DNA of 48,946 nt from Propionicimonas sp. (GTDB lineage: Bacteria; Actinomycetota; Actinomycetes; Propionibacteriales; Propionibacteriaceae): positions 1 to 48,946 of the forward strand of contig VMSW01000009.1 of the NCBI GenBank assembly GCA_013791955.1, written 5' to 3'. Positions 1 to 8,220 of this stretch are shown piece after piece. The notes under the pieces were generated by a model. That model was not told the DNA's origin and ran no database searches. It was given only the letters and a program-made list of their open reading frames with translations. The position numbers were made by a program, and so were the translations under genes. The stretch's first letter is position 1, and each line of letters begins with the position of its first letter.

Positions 1-122
1 ACCGACGGCGACGGAGACAAAGTGGGCAACACCGACACCGACGGCGACGGAGACAAAGTGGGCAACACCGACACCGACGGCGACGGAGACAAAGTGGGCA
101 ACACCGACACCGACGGCGACGG
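1..122. repeat. 36-bp tandem repeat, about 3.4 copies
   Basis: Near-perfect 36-bp units start at 16, 52 and 88, with a partial copy at 1-15. On the minus strand they encode the SPSPSVSVLPTL tail of the sigma-factor fusion. On the plus strand the same bases read as Asp-rich NTDTDGDGDKVG repeats like calcium-binding motifs, but no supported gene uses that frame. The unit is a multiple of 3, so copy-number changes keep frame. Confidence 0.9.
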
Positions 123-1193
123 TCTGGGCGGCGTGAGCGGCCTCCGCGTCGGCGTCGGCTCGGTCAGGACCACCGATCGGCGTGTCGACGACGGGCTAGC
201 GTGCGGTTCTGCTGCGGCCGACCCCGGTGGATGAGGGGCCCCGACCGTGGCTGTTTCTGCCACCGAGGCACTCGACGTCACTGGCGGCGTCCGCCACCCG
301 GCTGCCCCCGCCCAGGCGAGTGTCGCCAGACCACAGGCGGTGATCACTGCTGCTCCGATCAGGGCTCCACTTCGGAGGCTCAAAATTCGCTGACCCGGGG
401 CCCCTCCACCCGAGCCCGGTACCGCCCAACTCAGCCCGAGAATCGCGCCGCTCGCGGCGATCAACGCGCCACCATTGAGATAGCGGGTGATCGACCCCAT
501 TTCGATCACGATCTCGTAACAGGCCTCACAGTTGTTCACATGCTCACGCACGATTGCATCGTCCGCGGCGTTCAGCTTGCCCAACACGAACTGTGGCAGC
601 AACGAGGCGACATCACGACACTCATCGGGAACCAGACGCGCGTACTGAGCGAGGTAGGCGGCCCGAAAGCCCTCTCGCGCTCGAAGCGCGAGTTGCGATA
701 CCGCTCCGGGGCGGATGCCGAGCTCCTCGGCCACTTCATGACGGTCAGCCTGTTCAACATGCAGCATCCACAAGACTTGCTGCCAGCGCGGCGGCAGCGA
801 ACTCAACGCACGCCGAACCAGCTGAGCTCGCAAGACCGGCTCCGAGGCATCCGGCGTCGATTCCTCAACACCATCGCCCACCGTCTGTTGGCCGGCGACA
901 CGGCCCCGATACACGTCGATTGCCCGATTTCGGATTGCTCGAAACAAATAGGGTTGCACTCGTCCGGTGGGTCCACCGCCCGCGCGCAACACCGCGAAGA
1001 GCCGTGCGAACACCTCACTCACTAAGTCGTCAACCTCGCTACCGGCCACCAGGCTTCGAGCGAATCGCCTTGCGTCCCCGCCGAACTCCTGGACCAACTC
1101 ACCGAACGCCGTCGGGTCGCCAGAACGAACCAGCTCCAGGACGTCACCTTCCCACGCAGCATCATGCACCCGAGCGCCATCTTCAACGGCCAT
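1..1193 (-). CDS. ECF-type sigma factor fused to a zinc-finger anti-sigma-like domain, membrane segment(s) and a repeat tail (3' end beyond window)
   Basis: The minus-strand frame is open from ATG at 1193 to the window edge (397 codons, no stop). An AGAGGGGGA ribosome site lies just upstream. Residues 20-100 look like sigma region 2 (EVDDLVSEVFARLF, then YLFRAIRNRAIDVYRG). Residues 122-180 look like region 4 with a helix-turn-helix (ALSSLPPRWQQVLWM, EVAEELGIRPGAVSQL). A zinc-type anti-sigma motif H-x3-C-x2-C follows (HVNNCEAC, 218-225). There are two hydrophobic stretches at about 241-258 and 275-297, then a Pro/Ser/Thr tail ending in 12-residue repeats SPSPSVSVLPTL. Known: some ECF groups carry C-terminal anti-sigma-like extensions. 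Inferred: a membrane-tethered, self-inhibited sigma factor. The number of membrane crossings, and so the side on which the tail lies, is unclear. Confidence 0.85.
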   Translation of the reverse strand, partial: MAVEDGARVHDAAWEGDVLELVRSGDPTAFGELVQEFGGDARRFARSLVAGSEVDDLVSEVFARLFAVLRAGGGPTGRVQPYLFRAIRNRAIDVYRGRVAGQQTVGDGVEESTPDASEPVLRAQLVRRALSSLPPRWQQVLWMLHVEQADRHEVAEELGIRPGAVSQLALRAREGFRAAYLAQYARLVPDECRDVASLLPQFVLGKLNAADDAIVREHVNNCEACYEIVIEMGSITRYLNGGALIAASGAILGLSWAVPGSGGGAPGQRILSLRSGALIGAAVITACGLATLAWAGAAGWRTPPVTSSASVAETATVGAPHPPGSAAAEPHASPSSTRRSVVLTEPTPTRRPLTPPRPSPSVSVLPTLSPSPSVSVLPTLSPSPSVSVLPTLSPSPS

Positions 1194-1882
1194 ATCGATC
1201 CCCCTCTGGGTGGTCCGAACGCCGCTCCAGCAACGAGGGACCAACCCTGCTAGCACCGGAGCTGGCAGCGTCGCCCTACCACCGGTCCGTTTTAGAAGAC
1301 GTGCAACTGCCACCCCCATCACGCCCGGTCGGGGAGGGAGCCCCGAGTCGAACGGTCAGCCCTCCACACTCCCTCGACCTCGGCCCGTCTTGTGAGTCGG
1401 GTGAACCGAGTGTGCCGCTCCCAAGACGAGCGAGATGTCAACGTCTCCAGGCACATATGTCGCGCAGGCACGTAATAGTGCCCAGCGGAGAGTTCCCGGC
1501 GTAACCAGCCAGGCTTTCGGGCGTCATCTTTGTCGAAGGGCTGCAAGAGACGGGTAATCAACGGCGGCTCCCTCGCGGCGGCGAAGTGCATCCCCCTGCA
1601 GCAAGCCGACGGTGCAGTGTGACGGCGTCCCTTGACCCGCCGACCCCCAAGGCGAGTCAGGGGGCGCCGTTCGACACCACTCACTCATTGACCTATGGGA
1701 ACGCCCACCGCGCCGCGCCAACGTGATCGTCCCGGCTCCTTCCCGTCTACCGAGGGAAAGATCGGAGTAAGCCAGGGATCCCGACGACGGGTCCGCAGGC
1801 CCCGCCCTCGCCGCCAGTCGAGAAGGCACGGAGATTTGCGAGTCGGTAGACGTCAAACGTCTGCTGCCCACAGGAGGAACCG
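1194..1882. other. Gap of about 690 bases without a supported gene
   Basis: This lies between the divergent sigma-factor fusion and the 206-residue gene. Open frames here have no ribosome site, no family motif and poor codon pattern. It presumably holds the two divergent promoters, but I cannot fix a convincing -35/-10 pair. An AGGAGG site at 1872-1877 belongs to the next gene. Confidence 0.4.
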
Positions 1883-2503
1883 GTGAACAGGTGTATCGGA
1901 ACCAGCTCTGAGATCGGCAGTGGACCGAGCCCGCTCGACATAGCCTTCGAGGAACTGGAGGCCAAGATCCTGAGCGATCGTCTCGCACTACTGAAGCGAC
2001 ACGAGGGCACTTCCGCCATCGACTGGACTGAGCTAGCGGTGTTCGGAACGCTGCCCGCTCACTATCGCGACGCCTACAACGGGGTGTTCGTCGAGAAGCT
2101 CACCGTCACAGCGCTGCAGATGTGCATCAACTGGCGAATCGGCCAACTGCGGGGGTCAACCCTGGCGGAGTTCGTGCTGAGTCGATGGGTTCTCGATGCC
2201 GCAGATGCCGTCGGACGACGCGGCCCCACCGCCTTCGTCGCGCAGCGGCATCTCAACGCGATTGAGCTCGGGCTCGTCGACTGCCATCACCGGCGGCAGG
2301 ACCACCCATCCCTCCGCTGCGACCCGTGGGACGAGTGGGACATCAACGAGATCGCGCTGCCACCGCGGTTGTGGTTCGACCACCCCTCGGAATCTCAGCG
2401 CAAGTCACCTAGTGCTCCCGTGCTGGCAGCTGCCCCAATGACACACCTACGTCCGCGCGATCGGAGCGGCCTGGTGTTCTCGACCCGTTGGTTTCGGCAT
2501 TGA
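1883..2503 (+). CDS. Hypothetical protein, 206 aa
   Basis: GTG start at 1883 with a full AGGAGG site 5 nt upstream, which makes translation from here likely. I do not recognise the family. The first 160 residues look like a soluble, mostly helical protein (FEELEAKILSDRLALLKRHE, then TALQMCINWRIGQL) with an acidic patch (DPWDEWDINEIALPP) near 150-165. The last 35 residues are Arg/Ser/Pro-rich and look like out-of-frame sequence, so the original reading frame may have been lost near 2390. It stands alone in a region with signs of gene decay. Confidence 0.6.
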   Translation: MNRCIGTSSEIGSGPSPLDIAFEELEAKILSDRLALLKRHEGTSAIDWTELAVFGTLPAHYRDAYNGVFVEKLTVTALQMCINWRIGQLRGSTLAEFVLSRWVLDAADAVGRRGPTAFVAQRHLNAIELGLVDCHHRRQDHPSLRCDPWDEWDINEIALPPRLWFDHPSESQRKSPSAPVLAAAPMTHLRPRDRSGLVFSTRWFRH

Positions 2504-2900
2504 TGACTTCCCATTCGCAAGGTTGGCCATGATCTAGGGCATTCCCTCGCAACCAGACCTTACGCCGACCGGCCCCCATCCGATGTGTTCTGAGAGCAGG
2601 CAGGGTGTGGAGAACTCGGAGTTGTCTTCGGCGTTCTCGGCCGGCAGCAGCGGGCCCGATGGGAGTCAGTCGGGCCGCCCATCGATCATCTTGGTCGGGT
2701 GAAACATCGAACCGACCGTGGCGGCGACGAGCCCGGTGATCGCAACAACCGCGGGCAAGCTGACCAAGAACCAAGCTGTCTGTCCCGGATGCTGGCTTGG
2801 CCTTCAGTGTCATCGCGTGACGAGTGGCGGGGTGTGGAGTCTGGTCGTTTGAACGCTCGCGTGCTGCGACCTTGGCTCGATATCACCGAAGGAGACCGAC
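2504..2900. other. Gap of about 400 bases; possible gene remnant on the minus strand
   Basis: No complete gene is supported. The minus strand has a 46-codon open stretch (2666-2803) that reads like the end of a small membrane protein (AWFLVSLPAVVAITGLVAA ... GSMFHPTKMIDGRPD) but has no start codon or ribosome site. A possible hairpin with 7-bp arms lies at 2657-2663 and 2678-2684. The last bases hold the ribosome site AAGGAG for the reading frame at 2901. Confidence 0.35.
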
Positions 2901-3570
2901 GTGCACCTGCCCACCTCCATCAGAGGCGGCTTAATCGGAATCGTCTCACTGGCCTTTTTGCTTGACAGCAGCCAGATCGCCACGCCCGCTCAGGCCCCCC
3001 AAAGATGCCCACCCCACCGGTAGCCGCCGCCGAGGCGACGACATCGGCTGACAGGGGCGTATCCAGCGACACCCAATCCATCACCCAGGCGGCCGACGAC
3101 TACCAGGCCGGCGACCCATCGGCGGCAGCTGACCTCGCCGAGGCTGCTTCGGCTACCGACGCCGTACCCATGATCAAGACCAAGGCCGACATGACAGCCA
3201 CGACCGAGGACGGGGCCACCATCACCGTCGCCAAGGACGGCGACGTCACGGTTGGCGGGTCGGGCGCACTGAAAGTCGGGATCAGCGTTGACGGCACGGC
3301 AGACACCACCAAAGTGAGCGGCAGGGTAGGCAAGTATCTTTCCAGTACAACGGCTCTTGCTCTGTCAGCCTTCGCAGCTTCCGGGCTTGCCCTTCTTGGG
3401 GACGCACTTGGAATCGGAAGCTGCGCGTCACTGCTGCCAGCGGGTCCTTCGGGTCGGCAAGGGTTGCTGAGGACGCAGCTACAACACACCAGTCGTCACA
3501 CCCAGGGAGCCCTACGCTCAGCACCGCAAACCGCGTGATGCGGAGCCGCCGCGCGCGTCCTCCTGAGTGA
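2901..3570 (+). pseudogene. Secreted protein of unknown function, frame broken after the signal peptide
   Basis: GTG at 2901 follows a good AAGGAG site (6-nt spacing) and encodes a signal-peptide-like start: basic/polar, then GGLIGIVSLAFLL, then an Ala/Pro-rich segment. That frame stops at 3021-3023. A second frame carries on from the run of six C at 2995-3000 and encodes an Ala/Asp-rich mature-like region (SADRGVSSDTQSITQAADDY; later GATITVAKDGDVTVGG) to a stop at 3538. One extra C in the run would join the two frames. Past about 3330 a third frame (QYNGSCSVSLRSF, to 3570) looks at least as protein-like, so a second shift is possible. It could be a decayed gene, a sequencing indel in the C run, or programmed slippage. 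The extracellular role is unknown. Confidence 0.5.
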
Positions 3571-3909
3571 ACACGACGCTTCGGCCGACTTTGGCAAAGA
3601 ATCCCCTGTGAAGCGTCCGTTCGCGGAGCGATTTGCGTCTGGCGAGATTCGCCGCGCGAGTTGGCTTCACGCGAGCATCGCGCGAAGCTCCGACCCGGCG
3701 CCCTGGCGGTGGAGCAGGGTCGGGCTCACGGCCCATACACGCATCGCGGCGTGCATGTCGCTTCGAGACAGCACCGCCCCCGACCCGAGGGCCACCATGA
3801 CAGCGACAAACGCAACACCCCCGCCCAACAACGCGTGCGCGACACGGCGTCAGGCTGACTCTCCCGGCCTACTGGTCCGCAGCCTATCCTCGCCGAACTC
3901 CGTAGGCCG
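3571..3909. other. Gap of about 340 bases; possible minus-strand coding remnant
   Basis: No supported gene. The minus strand between about 3849 and 3670 is open and reads as a hydrophobic, actinobacterial-looking peptide (GGGVAFVAVMVALGSGAVL) ending at a proper stop. An in-frame stop lies just upstream and there is no ribosome site or good start, so it looks like the 3' part of a broken small membrane protein gene. Confidence 0.3.
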
Positions 3910-4053
3910 ATGAACCAGGAAGGCATGTTGGTGGCCGCGACGCTCATGGTCATGATGCTCTCCACCCTCGCCGTCACAACCAGCGCCTTGATCGCGACGA
4001 CCGTCTTCGTGGTCCGGCGCTATCTCAGGTCCGGCCGGCTCTCACGCGAGTGA
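3910..4053 (+). CDS. Possible small single-pass membrane protein, 47 aa
   Basis: ATG at 3910 opens a 47-codon frame with GC-ending codons. It has a short polar start (MNQEG), one long hydrophobic helix (residues 6-33, rich in Val, Leu, Ala, Thr and Met) and a basic tail (VVRRYLRSGRLSRE), as expected for a membrane peptide with its C-terminus in the cytoplasm. The ribosome site is weak (GTAGG). No family is recognised. It sits 160 bases before the response regulator. It could be chance. Confidence 0.4.
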   Translation: MNQEGMLVAATLMVMMLSTLAVTTSALIATTVFVVRRYLRSGRLSRE

Positions 4054-4213
4054 TCCTCCTGCGCCACGACACAACCCTCGCATTTGGTGCTTCCCCAGCA
4101 AACGACACCCACCATCCCTACATCGAATCAGCCTCCACCCACCCACCCCAAGACATAGGCTTTACACAGCTAACTGCCAGTCGGCCCTAACCCAGCGCTG
4201 AGAGAGTCCAACC

Positions 4214-4954
4214 ATGGCGATCACTGCACGCAGCGGACTTCAGGCGCTCACCCGCCCGGACGGCACCGCAATCCGCGTTCTCACTGTTGATGACGAAACC
4301 AGCCTCACCGAACTGCTAAGCATGGCGCTGCGCTATGAGGGCTGGGAGGTCACCACGGCCACCTCCGGGCTGGCTGCGGTGAAGGCCGCCAGGGAGAGCC
4401 GTCCGGACGCGATCGTGCTCGACATGATGCTGCCCGACTTCGACGGTATGGAGGTGATGCGGCGCATTCGTGCTGAACAGCCCGATGTGCCGGTGATCTT
4501 CCTGACTGCCAAGGACGGCCTGGAGGACCGTATCGCTGGCCTGACCGCTGGCGGGGACGATTACGTCACCAAGCCGTTCAGCCTGGAGGAGTTGGTGGCT
4601 CGGCTGCGAGCGCTGCTGCGCCGCTCGGGAGCCACGCTGGCCCGCCCCGATTCGACCCTGGTGGTCGGCGATCTCACCTTGGACGAAGACAGCCACGAAG
4701 TCACCCGCGGCGGCGACGTGATCAACCTGACCGCCACCGAGTTTGAACTGCTGCGCTACCTGATGCGCAATCCGCGCCGGGTGTTGAGCAAGGCGCAGAT
4801 TCTGGATCGGGTGTGGAACTACGACTTCGGCGGCCAGGCCAATGTGGTGGAGCTGTACATCTCTTATTTGCGCAAGAAGATCGACGCCGATCGTCCGGCA
4901 ATGATTCACACCATGCGTGGCGCGGGCTACGTGCTCAAGCCGGCGGTGGAATGA
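4214..4954 (+). CDS. OmpR/PhoB-family response regulator
   Basis: DNA-binding regulator, 246 aa, phosphorylated by the histidine kinase that follows it. The receiver domain spans residues 20-133, with acidic pocket D26-D27, phospho-acceptor D70 (IVLDMMLPDFDG), switch T98 and conserved K120 (YVTKPF). The C-terminal winged helix (about 150-243) has the family signatures TEFELLRYLMRNP and VELYISYLRKKID. The N-terminus is about 18 residues longer than in typical members. The ATG is preceded by GAGAGAG. The gene overlaps the kinase by 4 nt (ATGA), so the pair is translationally coupled. The closest well-known relatives are actinobacterial MprA/TcrA-type regulators. The signal and targets cannot be read from the sequence. 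Confidence 0.95.
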   Translation: MAITARSGLQALTRPDGTAIRVLTVDDETSLTELLSMALRYEGWEVTTATSGLAAVKAARESRPDAIVLDMMLPDFDGMEVMRRIRAEQPDVPVIFLTAKDGLEDRIAGLTAGGDDYVTKPFSLEELVARLRALLRRSGATLARPDSTLVVGDLTLDEDSHEVTRGGDVINLTATEFELLRYLMRNPRRVLSKAQILDRVWNYDFGGQANVVELYISYLRKKIDADRPAMIHTMRGAGYVLKPAVE

Positions 4955-6369
4955 CCCTCGCTAACCCGACCGTCCCGCCAACCCCATCGCCAATGGGCAA
5001 GGGAACGCTGAGTCGGCAACTGGTGCTGCGGGTGACCGCGCTGGTTGCCCTGTTGACGGTGGCGCTGGGCCTGTTCACCAGCCTGGCCAGCTTCCAGATT
5101 TTGCAGCGGGAGCTGGACGATCGGCTGCAGACCGCCATTGATCGCCGCTTCCCCGACGGTGACAACCGCCGCCCCGGAGATCTCACCGGCTCAGGCGTCA
5201 TTCGCATCGACACCATCGATGGACAGAAGCTGCTAACCAGCAGCTTGGCGGTCACCGATGAGGCCGCGCAGCAACTGCTCGCCCTGCCTGCCAGCCCTGA
5301 CCCGGTGAACGTCCGCCTCGACGATCTGGGCCTGTACCGGGTGCTGGTTCGCGATCGCCCCAGCTACACCCTGGTGGCACTGCCGTTGAGCGAGGTAACC
5401 AAACCGCTGACCAGCCAGCTAGTGATGACTGCCCTGCTGACCGCGGCGATGATTCTGGCCACCTATCTGGCCACCCGCCGGGTGGTCGAGACCAGCTTGC
5501 GGCCACTGAATCGGTTGACGGCCACCGCCACTCAGGTTTCGAACCTGCCGCTGGAACGCGGTGAGGGCCAGGTGCCGATTCGGGTGGCACCGGCCGATGC
5601 GAACCCCACCAGCGAAGTGGGCCGAGTCGGGCTCGCCTTCAACCACATGCTCGACAACGTGGAAGGCGCGCTGGCCGCCCGGCATCGCAGCGAGACCAAA
5701 GTGCGTCAGTTTGTGGCTGACGCCTCCCATGAACTGCGCAACCCCTTGGCTTCGATTCGGGGCTACGCCGAGCTGACCCGCCGCGGCAGCGACGAGTTGC
5801 CTGAGGATTCCGCTTACGCCCTGAGCCGGATCGAGTCGGAATCTGATCGAATGTCGGCTCTGGTCGAAGACCTGCTGTTGTTGGCCAGGCTGGATTCGCA
5901 GCCGACGCTGGATCTGCAACCGGTGGACGTGACCGAGATCGTGCTGAATACGGTCAGTGATGCCCGGGCTGCCGACTCTGAGCACAAGTGGTCGCTCGAT
6001 CTCCCCGAAGACGTGATCACCGCGATGGCCGATCCGCATCGCCTGCATCAGGTGGTGGCCAATCTGCTGGCCAACGCCCGCACCCATACCCCGGCCGGGA
6101 CGGCGGTGGAGACGACCCTTCGCGCCGCCGACGGGTTCGCCGAGGTTTCGGTTACCGACAACGGGCCGGGCGTACCGACCGAGATTCAGAGCTCGGTGTT
6201 CGAGCGTTTCACCAGGGCTGATGTCAGTCGGGTCCGCCAGCAGGGCGGCTCCTCCACCGGCCTGGGGTTGGCAATCGTCGCCGCAGTGATGAAGGCCCAC
6301 GGTGGCGAGGTGCGGCTGGATTCCCGTCCGGGCTATACCCGCTTCACCGTCCGCGTCCCGCTGGCCTAA
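4951..6369 (+). CDS. Membrane sensor histidine kinase
   Basis: Partner of the upstream regulator, 472 aa. The start is the ATG at 4951, which overlaps the regulator stop; the longer open frame upstream is antisense-like sequence. Order: cytoplasmic N-terminus, TM1 (about 25-47), a short extracytoplasmic sensor region (48-153), TM2 (about 155-175), HAMP (176-243), then HisKA with phospho-acceptor H260 (DASHELRNPLASIRGY). The ATP-binding domain has the N box (NLLANARTHT, 371-380), G1 (DNGPGVP, 403-409), F box (FERFTRAD) and G2 (GLGLAIV). All key residues are present. The sensor region is not a family I can name. Confidence 0.95.
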   Translation: MTLANPTVPPTPSPMGKGTLSRQLVLRVTALVALLTVALGLFTSLASFQILQRELDDRLQTAIDRRFPDGDNRRPGDLTGSGVIRIDTIDGQKLLTSSLAVTDEAAQQLLALPASPDPVNVRLDDLGLYRVLVRDRPSYTLVALPLSEVTKPLTSQLVMTALLTAAMILATYLATRRVVETSLRPLNRLTATATQVSNLPLERGEGQVPIRVAPADANPTSEVGRVGLAFNHMLDNVEGALAARHRSETKVRQFVADASHELRNPLASIRGYAELTRRGSDELPEDSAYALSRIESESDRMSALVEDLLLLARLDSQPTLDLQPVDVTEIVLNTVSDARAADSEHKWSLDLPEDVITAMADPHRLHQVVANLLANARTHTPAGTAVETTLRAADGFAEVSVTDNGPGVPTEIQSSVFERFTRADVSRVRQQGGSSTGLGLAIVAAVMKAHGGEVRLDSRPGYTRFTVRVPLA

Positions 6370-6374
6370 GCCCG

Positions 6375-6470
6375 CTGCTCATATTGGGGACGGTTCCTCC
6401 GCGCAGCTCACGGGGACGGACCCTGCTCATATTGGGGACGGTTCCTCCGCGCAGCTCACGGGGACGGACC
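6375..6470. repeat. Two tandem 48-bp units carrying the 26-bp GGGGACGGTTCC element
   Basis: Perfect 48-bp units at 6375-6422 and 6423-6470 in the gap between the converging kinase and ribH genes. Each contains the 26-bp core that begins GGGGACGGTTCC and ends GCAGCTCAC (6386-6411 and 6434-6459). The same core occurs four times at 40501-40604. The location suggests a mobile or REP-like intergenic element; a role in transcription termination is possible but unproven. Confidence 0.9.
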
Positions 6471-6490
6471 CTGTTCGCGTACCGCCATTC

Positions 6491-6979
6491 CTAAACCGGC
6501 CACGGGTGCTCGGCTTGGCGAAGCGCTGCGACAGCATGGACGGCGGCCAACGCAGCCTCGCCGCCTTTATCCTCTTCGGAGTCAGGCAGCCCGGCGCGGG
6601 CCCAGGCTTGCGCCAGATCATCACAAGTCAACAGGCCGAACCCCACCGGGACGCCGGTACTCAGCCCGACCTGCATCAATCCGGCGCTGACGGCCTGGCA
6701 GACATAGTCGAAGTGCGGCGTCCCACCGCGAATCACCACCCCCAGCGCCACCACTGCGTCAGCGCCGGACTGGGCGGCAGCAGCAGCCACCACCGGGAGC
6801 TCGAAGCTGCCTGGTACCCGGATCAACCGGGGCTCGCCGACGCCAACCTCAGCCAGGGCCCGACTGGCGCCAGCGATCAGCGCCGCCATCAGCGGCTCAT
6901 GCCACTGCGCAGCCACCACCACTACCCGCAACCCTGACCCATCAATGCGGTCCAGCCCTGGTGCTCCCTGGCCGCTCAT
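6491..6979 (-). CDS. ribH: 6,7-dimethyl-8-ribityllumazine synthase
   Basis: Condenses 5-amino-6-ribitylaminouracil with 3,4-dihydroxy-2-butanone 4-phosphate, the penultimate step of riboflavin synthesis. 162 aa, the usual length. Family signatures are visible: [12 protein letters not shown] near the start, the substrate loop [11 protein letters not shown], then [24 protein letters not shown] with the catalytic His, and [11 protein letters not shown]. It is last in the rib operon; its ATG overlaps the ribBA stop by 4 nt. The start region MSGQGAPG is short and variable, as is normal. Confidence 0.97.
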   Translation of the reverse strand: MSGQGAPGLDRIDGSGLRVVVVAAQWHEPLMAALIAGASRALAEVGVGEPRLIRVPGSFELPVVAAAAAQSGADAVVALGVVIRGGTPHFDYVCQAVSAGLMQVGLSTGVPVGFGLLTCDDLAQAWARAGLPDSEEDKGGEAALAAVHAVAALRQAEHPWPV

Positions 6980-8220
6980 CGGGCCACCTCTCCCAAGCGG
7001 AGCGAATGCCCCAACTGGTCCCGTTTGGCCCTGAGGTAGCCCAGGTTGTGTTGATTGGCTCCGGTCTCCAATGGCTCAACCGAAGCCACTTCGATCCCAT
7101 CGGCCCGCAGCCCCAACACCTTGTCGGGGTTGTTGGTCAGCAGTCGCACCGAGTCAACCCCGAGGTCATGCAGGATCGCTGCGGCCGCGCCGTATTCGCG
7201 GCCATCGACGGGGTAGCCGAGCTCAAGATTGGCCTGCACCGTGTCCCGCCCTTCGTCCTGCAGGGCGTAGGCCGCCAGCTTGCCCAACAGCCCGATCCCT
7301 CGGCCTTCGTGGCCACCTAGATAGATCACCAACCCACCTTCGGCAGCCGCGATCGCCAGGCCGGCCCGCAGCTGAGGCCCGCAGTCGCAACGCAGCGAAC
7401 CGAGACCGTCCCCAGTTAGGCATTCGGAGTGGACGCGCACCGGCGGGGTTGCCGACAGCCCAGCACCACAAAGCAACGCAACGTGCACCGCGCCGGTCCC
7501 GAGGTCTTGGTAGCCCCGAAGTTCGAAGTCGCCCCATTCAGTCGGCAGCACCACTGCGGCCCCCTCGCGGACCACCCTGGCCTGACCGGGCGCAGGCTCC
7601 TCCGGTGCCAGCGATGGTGGGGTGGCCGAACTAAGGCCAGCCTCTAGTTCAGCGATAGTGATCAGGCTCAACCGGTGTCGTTCGGCCAATGCGCCAGCTT
7701 GGGCAAGCCGCATCATCGAACCGTCGGAGTTCACCAACTCCGCAATGGCCGCGACCGGCTGCAACCCAGCCAATCGACACAACTCCACCCCCGCCTCAGT
7801 ATGCCCAGCGCGCTGCGCGACTCCCCCAGCCACCGCCCGCAGCGGCAGTACGTGGCCGGGACGGATCAAATCGCCCGGCCCGCTTGTCGGATCGGCCAGC
7901 ACCCGCAGCGTCCGGGCTCGATCAGCAGCCGATATCCCGGTAGTCACCCCACTCGCGGCGTCCACCGAGACGGTATAGGCGGTGCGCCGGGAGTCCTGAC
8001 TGTCGGCGACCATCAGCGGCAGCTCTAGGGCCACCGCGCGCTCGACTGGCAACGGTGCACACACGTAGCCCGAGGTGTGCTGAATCATCCAGCCAAGCCA
8101 TTCGGGGCTGGCATGCTCGGCCGCCAGCACCACGTCCACCTCGTCTTCCCGGTCAGCCGAATCCGCCACCAACACCGGCCGCCCGGCGCGCAAGTCGGCC
8201 AGCGCCGCGGACAATCTCAT
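6976..8220 (-). CDS. ribBA: Bifunctional 3,4-dihydroxy-2-butanone 4-phosphate synthase / GTP cyclohydrolase II
   Basis: Makes both precursors of the lumazine ring, from ribulose 5-phosphate (N-terminal half) and GTP (C-terminal half). 414 aa. The DHBP synthase domain is about 1-200, with the acidic loop DREDEVD (23-29), the catalytic-region TTGISAADR (93-101) and RPGHVLPL (120-127). The GTP cyclohydrolase II domain is about 215-410, with zinc ligands C267, C278 and C280 ([17 protein letters not shown]) and the [10 protein letters not shown] loop. The acidic loop usually reads DRENEGD or DREDEGD; here Val replaces Gly. Start and stop overlap ribE and ribH by 4 nt each. Confidence 0.96.
   Translation of the reverse strand: MRLSAALADLRAGRPVLVADSADREDEVDVVLAAEHASPEWLGWMIQHTSGYVCAPLPVERAVALELPLMVADSQDSRRTAYTVSVDAASGVTTGISAADRARTLRVLADPTSGPGDLIRPGHVLPLRAVAGGVAQRAGHTEAGVELCRLAGLQPVAAIAELVNSDGSMMRLAQAGALAERHRLSLITIAELEAGLSSATPPSLAPEEPAPGQARVVREGAAVVLPTEWGDFELRGYQDLGTGAVHVALLCGAGLSATPPVRVHSECLTGDGLGSLRCDCGPQLRAGLAIAAAEGGLVIYLGGHEGRGIGLLGKLAAYALQDEGRDTVQANLELGYPVDGREYGAAAAILHDLGVDSVRLLTNNPDKVLGLRADGIEVASVEPLETGANQHNLGYLRAKRDQLGHSLRLGEVAR

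Noticed and set aside
22-234. Plus-strand Asp-rich repeat protein (NTDTDGDGDKVG repeats)
   Set aside because: The minus-strand frame of the same bases belongs to a protein with clear sigma-factor domains; the plus-strand frame has no start, ribosome site or domain inside the window and degenerates after the repeats.
2409-2813. 134-codon minus-strand frame
   Set aside because: Arg/Gly-rich random-looking sequence; a different minus-strand frame over 2666-2803 looks more protein-like.
3608-3913. 101-codon plus-strand frame whose stop overlaps the ATG of the small membrane peptide
   Set aside because: Overlap looked like coupling, but the peptide is Arg/Pro/Ser-rich without structure or ribosome site, typical of random GC-rich frames.
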